A DNA stretch of 13,568 nucleotides from Candidatus Omnitrophota bacterium. GTDB taxonomy: Bacteria > Omnitrophota > Koll11 > Zapsychrales > Fredricksoniimonadaceae. A model generated the notes under the pieces. It searched no databases. It had not been told where the DNA came from and was given only the letters and a program-made list of their open reading frames with translations. The DNA is taken from contig JAHFGF010000023.1 of the NCBI GenBank assembly GCA_023247595.1, forward strand, positions 1 to 13,568, read 5' to 3'. Made by a program: the position numbers and the translations under genes. Shown here one piece after another: positions 1-7,251 of the stretch (within the stretch, counting starts at the first letter, position 1; each line of letters opens with the position of its first letter).

Positions 1-970
1 TGCTGTGATTTTGTGGGCTCCACTGGATTTTTGGTGTTCAGTTGCGCATTTTGTCCGTGTCATCAAGCCGAAAGTTTATATCGTCGCTGAAACAGAGTTG
101 TGGCCGAATTTGTTTAGCCGTCTTAATCGTGCGCATATTCCGATCGTTTTGGTCAACGGCAGGATTTCGGATTTATCTGTTAACAAATATCTTAAGATCC
201 GTTGGTTCATGAAGCGATTTTTAGGCTGTGTTAATTCCTTTTGCATGCAAAGTCAGCTCGATGCCGACAGGATTCTGGCCATGGGCGCGCCAAAGGAAAG
301 GGTTAAGAATTCCGGCAATGTGAAGTTTGATGATTTGCCGCAGGACAATCCAAAGACGCAAGAGCAGTTTGGTTTCTTGCCCAACGATCAAATTTGGATT
401 GCGGGCAGTACTCATCCTGGGGAAGAGGAAATTGTCCTCGAGGTTTATAAAAGAGTTCAGAAACATTTCCCTTTGTTAAGGCTGGTGATTGTCCCGAGGC
501 ATATCGAGAGAGTTTCAGAGGTTGAACGCGTAGTTCAAACGAATGGTTTGTTTTCGGTTATGTATTCCGAAATTAAAAACCAGAAACTAGAACCGAATAA
601 GATTGTTATTGTTGATGCCATTGGCCATTTGCGCGTGTTGTACAGTTTGGCCACGATTGTTTTTGTGGGCAAAAGCCTGACCGTGCAGGGCGGGCATAAT
701 ATTATTGAACCGGCTTTCTTTTCCAAACCGATTATTGTCGGCCCGCACATGCAGAATTTCCGCGATGTCATGCAAGCGTTTAAAAACAAGCAGGCTGTGA
801 TTGAAGTCCATGATACGGATGAATTGGCGCGGGCAATGGAAGATATGCTGGCTAATCCGGCCAAAAGAGATGAGCTTGGGAAAAAAGCCCGGAACGTTAT
901 CCGTCAAGAAGAAGGCGCTACCAAGCGCATCATGGATGAAATTTCTATTTATATGAAAGCCCGCCCATGA
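1..970 (+). CDS. waaA: Kdo transferase WaaA (KdtA), 5'-truncated by window edge
   Basis: 3-deoxy-D-manno-octulosonic acid transferase, a GT30 enzyme of the inner membrane that moves Kdo from CMP-Kdo to lipid IVA. The frame is open from the first base, so the gene begins upstream; a GTG at 5 is internal, not the start. About 322 residues are visible against roughly 425 for the family, so the N-terminal anchor and the catalytic-Glu part of the acceptor domain are missing. Family hallmarks seen are APLDF near the window start, then the ETELWPN block, the LVNGRIS block, GNVKFD at the inter-domain linker, and GGHNIIEPAFF near the C-terminus, the nucleotide-sugar site typical of Kdo transferases. 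The TGA stop overlaps the lpxK ATG by 4 nt (ATGA), indicating translational coupling. Whether it adds one, two or more Kdo units cannot be read from sequence. Confidence 0.95.
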   Translation, partial: AVILWAPLDFWCSVAHFVRVIKPKVYIVAETELWPNLFSRLNRAHIPIVLVNGRISDLSVNKYLKIRWFMKRFLGCVNSFCMQSQLDADRILAMGAPKERVKNSGNVKFDDLPQDNPKTQEQFGFLPNDQIWIAGSTHPGEEEIVLEVYKRVQKHFPLLRLVIVPRHIERVSEVERVVQTNGLFSVMYSEIKNQKLEPNKIVIVDAIGHLRVLYSLATIVFVGKSLTVQGGHNIIEPAFFSKPIIVGPHMQNFRDVMQAFKNKQAVIEVHDTDELARAMEDMLANPAKRDELGKKARNVIRQEEGATKRIMDEISIYMKARP

Positions 971-2103
971 ATCGGTTTTTGTTCAGTATTGTGAATGGCG
1001 AACGCAATGATTGGATTGCCGTTATTGTTCGAATGCCGCTTTTGTTTTTTTCTTTGTTCTATGGATTGGTGGTTAAAATTATTCTTTTGGGATACCAATC
1101 AGGGGTATTCAAAAGAAATGTTTTGCCGGTTCCTGTTGTGAGTGTTGGAAATTTAACCGTTGGCGGTTCGGGCAAAACACCGGTGTGCATTTTTTTGGCG
1201 AAACAGCTTCTTGCGCAAAATGTAAAGCCGGTTATTTTAACCCGTGGATACCGGTCCGGTGGAAAAAAGAATATAGGCGATCCTTCGATGCGCACCACGG
1301 CCATGGCCGTGGGCTTCTCTCAGGATTCCGCCTCACTCACGGGTATGCCCGTGGGACTCCATGAGTCCGACGAGGTAAAACTTCTCAAGGAATCGCTGAA
1401 AGATGTTCCGGTTGTCGTTAATCCCAACCGCTATCAGGGGGGGCTTGAGGCTATTGAACAATATCATCCGGATGTCATTTTGCTGGATGACGGTTTTCAG
1501 CATTGGAAATTAAAAAGAGATCTAGATGTTTTGCTGATTGATTGCGCCAATCCTTTTGGTAACGAGCATGTGCTGCCGGCAGGCATTTTGCGGGAATACA
1601 TCTCCGGCATTAAACGTTCAGGACTCATTATCCTGACCAAAACGGACTTTGGAAATGTTTCGCAGTTAAGGGCGGACATTGAACGTTGGTATCCCGGCAT
1701 TCCGATTGCAGAGGCGGTTCATCAGCCAATATCGCTGACAGAGCTTTATACACAGCAAGAGCATCCGTTAAATAAAATCATCTGCCCGGTTGTTGCTTTC
1801 TGCGGCATCGGCGAACCGTTATCCTTTAAGGCGTCTTTGACAACAGTAGGAGCGGATGTCAAAGAATTTATCCCGTTTATGGATCATCATGAGTATGATT
1901 TCAATGATATGATGACCATCAAAAGTGTTTGTGATCAGTTAGGCGTTCGAACTTTGGTGACGACTAGAAAAGACGCGGTTAAGCTTAATTCATACCAGGA
2001 CTTCTGGCGGGGGTATACGCTTTACGCGTTGAATGTTCAAATCGAAGTGACAAAAGGTTTAAATGAAATCAAGAGCAAACTCGATCATTTATTGCGTCGT
2101 TAA
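967..2103 (+). CDS. lpxK: Tetraacyldisaccharide 4'-kinase LpxK
   Basis: Phosphorylates the 4' position of the lipid A disaccharide precursor at the inner membrane, giving lipid IVA, the WaaA substrate. The 378-residue product has a hydrophobic N-terminal membrane segment (about residues 17-42), a Walker A P-loop GNLTVGGSGKTP (61-72), LTRGY (91-95), and the LpxK signature DDGFQHWKLKRDLD (174-187). The ATG overlaps the waaA stop by 4 nt. At 378 residues it is longer than most LpxK proteins (about 330-360). The excess lies between RGY and the DE-V motif at 135-137 (usually GDEP): residues 105-134 are encoded by a GC-rich stretch full of inverted repeats, described separately. The reading frame is intact through it and all catalytic motifs remain, so the enzyme is probably functional. 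The 3' end overlaps the next gene by 41 nt. Confidence 0.95.
   Translation: MNRFLFSIVNGERNDWIAVIVRMPLLFFSLFYGLVVKIILLGYQSGVFKRNVLPVPVVSVGNLTVGGSGKTPVCIFLAKQLLAQNVKPVILTRGYRSGGKKNIGDPSMRTTAMAVGFSQDSASLTGMPVGLHESDEVKLLKESLKDVPVVVNPNRYQGGLEAIEQYHPDVILLDDGFQHWKLKRDLDVLLIDCANPFGNEHVLPAGILREYISGIKRSGLIILTKTDFGNVSQLRADIERWYPGIPIAEAVHQPISLTELYTQQEHPLNKIICPVVAFCGIGEPLSFKASLTTVGADVKEFIPFMDHHEYDFNDMMTIKSVCDQLGVRTLVTTRKDAVKLNSYQDFWRGYTLYALNVQIEVTKGLNEIKSKLDHLLRR
1279..1369 (+). repeat. In-frame palindromic element inside lpxK
   Basis: Three adjacent inverted repeats sit in about 90 bp. The first is a perfect 18-bp palindrome at 1295-1312 (CCACGGCCATGGCCGTGG). The second is a hairpin CACGGG/CCCGTG at 1338-1343 and 1348-1353 with a 4-nt loop. 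The third is GGACTC/GAGTCC at 1354-1359 and 1363-1368 with a 3-nt loop. Outer arms ATCCT (1280-1284) and AGGAT (1322-1326) enclose the first palindrome. By hand count the segment is about 64% G+C, clearly above its flanks. It encodes about 30 low-complexity residues (105-134 of LpxK) rich in Ala, Ser, Thr, Met and Gly, in a region variable in the family. By analogy with Rickettsia palindromic elements I infer a small repeat that inserted without breaking the frame. Edges are approximate; I see no second copy in this window. Confidence 0.6.
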
Positions 2104-4036
2104 ATTTTTCTCCTGTTTGATGATGATTCTTCCAATGGGCGTTTGCTTGTTTGTTGGACGGATGGTCGGTCACATAGGATATATGACAAGCGCCAAGCGA
2201 AAGCGGATTGCGTATCAAAATTTACGCATCGCGTTTTGCGCGACTAAGACGGATGCGGAAATTAGAAAGATTCTAAAGGAAACCTACATTCATTTTGGAC
2301 AAAATATTGTAGAGCTTTTACGCCTGCCGATTTTTATTAAAGAGGGTATTCGCCGCCGGGTAACGGTCATTGGTGAGGAACATTTTACGGAAGCCTTGGC
2401 CCGCAAGAAAGGGGTTATTTTCCTGTCGATTCATTCCGGAAATTGGGAACTTTCAAGTTTGGTGGGCAGTATGGCGGGCTATCCGTATAATTTGATTGCC
2501 AATCCGCAAAGTCGAAACAGCATGGTCGATGAATTGTTAAACTCCTACCGAAAAGCAGCGGGCTGCAAGATTATCAATCCTGGTGAAGGGACAAGGGAAA
2601 TTCTCCGGCGGCTTAAGTCGAATGAAGTCGTATCCTTAGTCGCAGACCAGGGAGGGCAGGAAGGTGTTTTGGTGGATTTTTTCGGCCGCAAAGCTTCCAT
2701 GTCGACGGGAGCCGTCCGGCTGGCGCAAAAATACGGCATTGCGATTTGTCTGGTTGATATTTTTAGAAAGTCGGATGGAAGCCATTGCCTGGTAGTTGAC
2801 CCGCCGCTGGAACTTGTTAAGACCGGCAAAACGCAACAGGAAGACTTGCAGATTAATCTGCAGATTATCGTTTCAAAATTTGAGGAAAAAATTAAACAGC
2901 ATCCGCATGAGTACATGTGGTATTACAAAATTTGGAAATACACCAATTCAGCGCACATCCTGATTCTTGATGACGGGCGCACCGGGCATTTGCGTCAGTC
3001 GCAGTCGCTGGCCAAAATATTAAGTCAGAAGTTGGAGTTAAAAGGCAAACAAGCGGTGGTCCATACGGTTCGGGTTGCTTTCCTAGGGGATTTTTTCCGT
3101 CGGTTGAGTGGTCTGCTTTCTTTTTTAAGCCAATGGTTTGGCAGTTTAAAATCGTTGGGTGTGCTTAAATGCCTGCTGGATCGTCCAACCATCAAGGCGT
3201 TAACAGCTGTTTATGCGGATTTCATTATTTCCTGCGGTTCAACAGTCTCTGAAGTGAACTATTTAACGGGTGGTTTTTATCCGGCCAAGAAATTGGTTAT
3301 TTTAAAACCAGGCGTCCTGCCGTACCGCTGTTTTGATTTTGTGGTCTTGCCTGATCATGACGCGACCGCCGCCGACAAGACTTCGCCGCGCATGGCGGTC
3401 ACCCGTGCCGCGTTAAATTTGGTCGATGATGCCTATATGGCAGAACAGAAACAATTATTGCTGAGCCGTTATTCCCATTTAAAGAAAAGCCACCGAACTA
3501 AAATCGGCATTCTTATGGGAGGAAATACAAAAAATATTGAATTCACGGAATCCGTCATTAAAATGGTAATCCATCAAGTTAAAGAAGTGGCCATCGAGTT
3601 AAACGCGGATATTTTGCTGACGACCTCCCGGCGGACGCCGGAGAATATTGAACAGCTGATCTGGCGCGAGTTTAAAAAGTTTGATCACTGCGTGCTGTTG
3701 ATTAGCGCGGTCAACGCGGATGTGCCTGAAGCTGTCGGCGGCATTTTAGGCCTTTCAGATTGTGTGCTGGTTTCTGGTGAAAGTATTTCGATGGTTTCCG
3801 AGGCGATTTCTTCCGGAAAAAAGACGGTTGTGTTTAATGTGAACAGCAATGAATCAAAGCATCAGTTAAACAAATACGAGCAATTCGTCGAAAATTTGAG
3901 TGAGCAGGGTTATATTGCTGTCAGTTCTCCCAAGGGTATTTCGAAAGCGCTTTATAATGTGCTGAGCAATAAAATGTATTTAAAGCCGCTGACTGACCGT
4001 GATGCTGTAGGAGATTTAATTCAGCGAATTCTATAA
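2063..4036 (+). CDS. Fusion: LpxL-type lipid A acyltransferase plus ELM1-family glycosyltransferase domain
   Basis: A 657-residue two-domain protein. Residues about 1-292 are an LpxL/LpxM/HtrB-family acyltransferase: a membrane segment at about 8-35, YQNLRIAF, the catalytic HX4E motif HSGNWE (H124, E129), ADQGG (194-198), FFGRKA (206-211), and the terminal MWYYKIWKY (285-293). It should transfer a secondary acyl chain to Kdo-lipid IVA. Immediately after, from about 297, a second domain resembles the ELM1/GtrOC1 (DUF1022, PF06258) family: LDDGRTGHLRQSQSLA at its start and a VSGESISMVSEAISSGK block near the end. That family is viewed as putative glycosyltransferases of uncertain substrate. There is no internal stop or frameshift. 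The ATG lies 41 nt inside the lpxK 3' end and follows AAAAGG. By context the second domain may act on lipid A or core sugars; this is inference. Confidence 0.88.
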   Translation: MKSRANSIIYCVVKFFSCLMMILPMGVCLFVGRMVGHIGYMTSAKRKRIAYQNLRIAFCATKTDAEIRKILKETYIHFGQNIVELLRLPIFIKEGIRRRVTVIGEEHFTEALARKKGVIFLSIHSGNWELSSLVGSMAGYPYNLIANPQSRNSMVDELLNSYRKAAGCKIINPGEGTREILRRLKSNEVVSLVADQGGQEGVLVDFFGRKASMSTGAVRLAQKYGIAICLVDIFRKSDGSHCLVVDPPLELVKTGKTQQEDLQINLQIIVSKFEEKIKQHPHEYMWYYKIWKYTNSAHILILDDGRTGHLRQSQSLAKILSQKLELKGKQAVVHTVRVAFLGDFFRRLSGLLSFLSQWFGSLKSLGVLKCLLDRPTIKALTAVYADFIISCGSTVSEVNYLTGGFYPAKKLVILKPGVLPYRCFDFVVLPDHDATAADKTSPRMAVTRAALNLVDDAYMAEQKQLLLSRYSHLKKSHRTKIGILMGGNTKNIEFTESVIKMVIHQVKEVAIELNADILLTTSRRTPENIEQLIWREFKKFDHCVLLISAVNADVPEAVGGILGLSDCVLVSGESISMVSEAISSGKKTVVFNVNSNESKHQLNKYEQFVENLSEQGYIAVSSPKGISKALYNVLSNKMYLKPLTDRDAVGDLIQRIL

Positions 4037-4069
4037 ATTTTCACGAAGCATCAACCGTTTTTGGTCCCC

Positions 4070-6154
4070 ATGAAAATTCTTCAAATACTTCCTGAATTAA
4101 ATGTCGGCGGTGTCGAAACCGGCACGGTTGATTTTGCCCGTTATTTAGTCGAGCACAAGCACGAGTCCATTGTTGTCTCCAACGGCGGAAGGCTGGTGGA
4201 GCAATTGGTCAAAGAAGGGTCCCGTCATTACGCCCTGCCGGTTCATACGAAATCTTTATTTTCCATGATTCATTCTTACCGTAAGCTCGTTGAGATTTTG
4301 CATAAAGAAAATGTGGACGTGGTTCATGCCCGGTCACGCGTGCCGGCCTGGATTGCCTATTTTGCCGCGCGTAAAGCCAAAACAGTTTTTATCACCACCT
4401 GTCACGGGTATTATTCCAATCAACCTTTCAGCCGGGTGATGGGATTAAGTAAGCTGGTCATAGTTATTAGTGAAGTCATAGCCCGGCACATGATCCATGA
4501 TTTTAAAGTGCCGTCGGAGAATATCCGGCTGATTCCCCGCAGTGTCGATTTGCAGAAGTTTAACGTTGAGCGAAAGACCGATGCGACAGCGCCGGTGATT
4601 GCTATTGTGGGAAGGCTTTCTCCCATTAAAGGGCATGAATATTTTTTACGGTCCATGGTCAAGGTTGTCCGTTCGAAGCCTTTTTGCAAAGTTTGGATAA
4701 TCGGTGATGCGCCGGCATCCAAACCGGAATACCGGCAGGAACTGGAAGTGCTGTCACGCCGCCTCGGCTTGCGCAACCACGTTGAATTTTTGGGCAACCG
4801 CAGTGATATTCCGCAGCTTTTATCGCAGGTGGATGTGATGGTCATGGCCACGGTCACTCAAGAGGCGTTCGGCAGAGTCATCATTGAAGCCCAGGCCGCG
4901 GGCGTTCCTGTTGTGGCAACTAAAATCGGCGGGATTGTCGAGGTTGTCGAGCATGAAAAAACCGGGCTTTTGGTTTTGCCCAAAGATACCGAAACCATGG
5001 CGGACGCGGTTTTGCGGTTAATCAATGAACAAAAATTTGCCCAGGGATTGATTGCCAATGCCAAGAAAAAAATTGCGGATAAATACACGCTCAAACACAT
5101 GGCAGAAGCAACGCTGAAGGTCTATCACGAGATGTTAACGTCGCTTAGCATTCTTGTGGTTAAGTTAGGCGCGATGGGGGATGTTGTTTTAGTGACCGCT
5201 TCTCTAAAAGCGCTCAGGGAAAAATATCCGGATGCCAAAATATATTGTCTGGTCGGCAGAAACTCTTCCATACTCCTTCAGAAATGTCCGTATATCAATG
5301 GTGTTATTCCTTTTGATTTGGATAAAAGGAAAAACATCAAATATGTTTTGTCGATGGCCAGGGAATTAAGGAAATATCAGTTTGATAAATTTATTGATTT
5401 TCAGAATAACCGCATCAGTCATTGGCTCGCGTTTTTAAGCTGGCCCCGTGAAAGTTATGGTTATGATAACGGCAAGTGGAGCTGGTGGCTGACGGATAAA
5501 ATCAAGAATGACGAGACGGCTATGGGGCCGGTTGAACATCAGTTCCGTCTTCTTAAAATGCTGGGAATTTCTTTTAACAAAAATGCCCAGCTCGGGCTTT
5601 GGCCGTCGCAGATGGACTTTGATCATGTTCAGAACCTGCTTGATTCCGAGTGGCTCGGCCATGGCAAGAATATTGTTGGAATTAATTTGTCCGCGTCGGA
5701 AAAATGGGCGACCAAGAATTGGCCGGTTGAACACATGGCCCGTTTGTGCGATTTGTTGGCAGCTGAAAATATCCGGGTTGTCCTGACCGGCGAGCAGAAA
5801 GACAAGGCTTTGGTCAAACAGATGACCGCGTTGACCAAATCAAAGCCGGTTAATTTCGTTGGTAAAACAAATATCCTTCAGCTTGCCGCTCTTATTAAAA
5901 AATGCCGGGTTTATCTGACGCCGGATTCCGCGCCCATGCATTTGGCCTCGGCCATGGGCGTTCCGTTTGTCGCTTTGTTTGGGCCGACCGATTCACTGCG
6001 CCATGCGCCGCCTTCCAAACGTTCCGTTGTTATTAAGCGCGATTTAACCTGCTCGCCGTGTTACAGCACAACGTGCAAGATTTCAACTCAGGCCTGCATG
6101 CGTGACATTTCTCCGGATGATGTATTTCGAAAAATTAAAGAACTGATGGATTAA
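4070..6154 (+). CDS. Fusion glycosyltransferase: GT4 domain followed by GT9 heptosyltransferase domain
   Basis: A 694-residue protein with two complete glycosyltransferase units. Residues about 1-350 are a GT4 (group 1) enzyme: N-terminal NVGGVETG, the donor-site GRLSPIKGHEYF, and the EX7E motif with E265 and E273 followed by GVPVVATKIGG. Residues about 358-694 are a GT9 (ADP-heptose:LPS heptosyltransferase family) unit: LGAMGD with D371, SEKWATKNWP, PDSAPMHLA, LFGPTD, and a C-terminal Cys cluster C-X2-C-X4-C-X6-C. M355, just before the GT9 unit, looks like a former start codon absorbed by the fusion. I chose ATG 4070 because the family begins MKILQILPELNVGG; an in-frame TTG at 4061 would add three residues. 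No clear Shine-Dalgarno is visible. The likely role is successive sugar transfers to the LPS inner core; sugar specificities are not determined. Confidence 0.9.
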   Translation: MKILQILPELNVGGVETGTVDFARYLVEHKHESIVVSNGGRLVEQLVKEGSRHYALPVHTKSLFSMIHSYRKLVEILHKENVDVVHARSRVPAWIAYFAARKAKTVFITTCHGYYSNQPFSRVMGLSKLVIVISEVIARHMIHDFKVPSENIRLIPRSVDLQKFNVERKTDATAPVIAIVGRLSPIKGHEYFLRSMVKVVRSKPFCKVWIIGDAPASKPEYRQELEVLSRRLGLRNHVEFLGNRSDIPQLLSQVDVMVMATVTQEAFGRVIIEAQAAGVPVVATKIGGIVEVVEHEKTGLLVLPKDTETMADAVLRLINEQKFAQGLIANAKKKIADKYTLKHMAEATLKVYHEMLTSLSILVVKLGAMGDVVLVTASLKALREKYPDAKIYCLVGRNSSILLQKCPYINGVIPFDLDKRKNIKYVLSMARELRKYQFDKFIDFQNNRISHWLAFLSWPRESYGYDNGKWSWWLTDKIKNDETAMGPVEHQFRLLKMLGISFNKNAQLGLWPSQMDFDHVQNLLDSEWLGHGKNIVGINLSASEKWATKNWPVEHMARLCDLLAAENIRVVLTGEQKDKALVKQMTALTKSKPVNFVGKTNILQLAALIKKCRVYLTPDSAPMHLASAMGVPFVALFGPTDSLRHAPPSKRSVVIKRDLTCSPCYSTTCKISTQACMRDISPDDVFRKIKELMD

Positions 6155-6156
6155 TC

Positions 6157-7251
6157 ATGAACATTTTGTATTTAACGAACCACTTGAATACCGGCGGAAT
6201 AACCAGCTATCTCTATACGCTTTCCAAATCGTTTTTGGCTCAAGGGCATCGAGTTTATATTTTAAGCAGCGGCGGAAATCTTGTGGAGAAGTTTGAATCT
6301 ATCGGTGTTCGTCATTTTGATTTTGGATTTCGGTTAAAATCGGATGCGGATCTTCGGATTTATTGGCAGATGCCTCATTTGAAGGCTTTAAAAGATTTGG
6401 ATATAACGGTCATCCATTCCCAGACGAGGGCAACCCAGATTTTAGCAGAGCGTTATGCCAGCCGTTTAAAAGCGCCGCATGTTTCCACTTGCCATGGTTT
6501 TTTTAAAAGGAAGATTGCCCGTATGCTTTTTCCCTGTTGGGGAAAACAGGTGGTTGCCATCAGCCGGGCGGTGGAACAACATTTGATCCGCGACTTTCAA
6601 GTGGATCCCTCTCAAGTTGTTTTGATTCCCAACGGCATTGATATTTCGGAATTCGTTTTGCCGACTCAGGAAGTCAAAGATACAGTCCGCGCAAAATATC
6701 AAGTGAAAGGGGCTCCCGTCATCGGCATTATTGCCAGGCTTTCCGACGTCAAAGGGCATCCGGATTTAATCAGGGCTTTCAAAATTTTGCTTCCGCAGTT
6801 TCCCGACGCTCAGCTTCATCTGATTGGAGAAGGGCCTGAGGAAGACAACCTGCGCCGTCTGGTTGAGTCGTTGGCATTAACTAACCATGTGGTTTTCTCA
6901 AAAATTGTGAATCGGACCGTTGAAATTCTTCCGATGCTGGATGTCTTTGTCATGCCTTCTCTACAAGAAGGACTTGGATTATCTGTTCTTGAAGCCCAGG
7001 CCATGGGATTGCCGGTTGTTGCAACGCGTGTCGGCGGACTGCCGGATATTGTTGAAGACCGCCGGACCGGAATCCTTGTGGAACCGCGAAATCCTAAAGC
7101 CTTGTCTGAAGCAATTTGTGAAGTGTTACGAAATCCCGTCAGGGCCTGGGATATGGGAAGGGCAGCGCGGATGTTTGTTGAGAAAAAATATTCTTCAGCG
7201 CAGATGTTTCGTTTGACCTACGGCCTTTATCAAAGAGTTACTAATTCATGA
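6157..7251 (+). CDS. Glycosyltransferase family 4 (group 1)
   Basis: A 364-residue single-domain GT4 enzyme with the GT-B fold expected from its motifs: an N-terminal LNTGGITSY loop, TCHGFF, IPNGID, the donor-domain IARLSDVKGHPDLI, and the EX7E motif with E271 and E279 in EGLGLSVLE, followed by GLPVVATRVGGLPDIV. It resembles the GT4 half of the preceding fusion throughout (CHG, KGH and EX7E blocks aligned), so the two are probably paralogues from local duplication. The ATG is 2 nt after the upstream stop, and its own TGA overlaps the next ATG by 4 nt, placing it within the operon. It probably transfers a hexose or heptose to the LPS core in the cytoplasm; acceptor and donor cannot be assigned from sequence. 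Confidence 0.9.
   Translation: MNILYLTNHLNTGGITSYLYTLSKSFLAQGHRVYILSSGGNLVEKFESIGVRHFDFGFRLKSDADLRIYWQMPHLKALKDLDITVIHSQTRATQILAERYASRLKAPHVSTCHGFFKRKIARMLFPCWGKQVVAISRAVEQHLIRDFQVDPSQVVLIPNGIDISEFVLPTQEVKDTVRAKYQVKGAPVIGIIARLSDVKGHPDLIRAFKILLPQFPDAQLHLIGEGPEEDNLRRLVESLALTNHVVFSKIVNRTVEILPMLDVFVMPSLQEGLGLSVLEAQAMGLPVVATRVGGLPDIVEDRRTGILVEPRNPKALSEAICEVLRNPVRAWDMGRAARMFVEKKYSSAQMFRLTYGLYQRVTNS

Noticed and set aside
5..970. GTG at position 5 as the real start of the Kdo transferase
   Set aside because: The frame is open upstream to the window edge, and about 100 conserved N-terminal residues would be missing; the gene is simply cut by the window.
3364..3400. Inverted repeat GACCGCC ... GGCGGTC in the ELM1-type domain, possibly another inserted palindromic element
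   Set aside because: The stem is only 7 bp with a 23-nt loop, and the encoded residues fit the expected spacing between the DHD and TRAALN blocks, so no extra residues are evident.
5508..5786. 92-residue plus-strand ORF inside the GT4-GT9 gene
   Set aside because: It is out of frame within a well-conserved GT9 domain, has no recognisable motif and no separate start signals.
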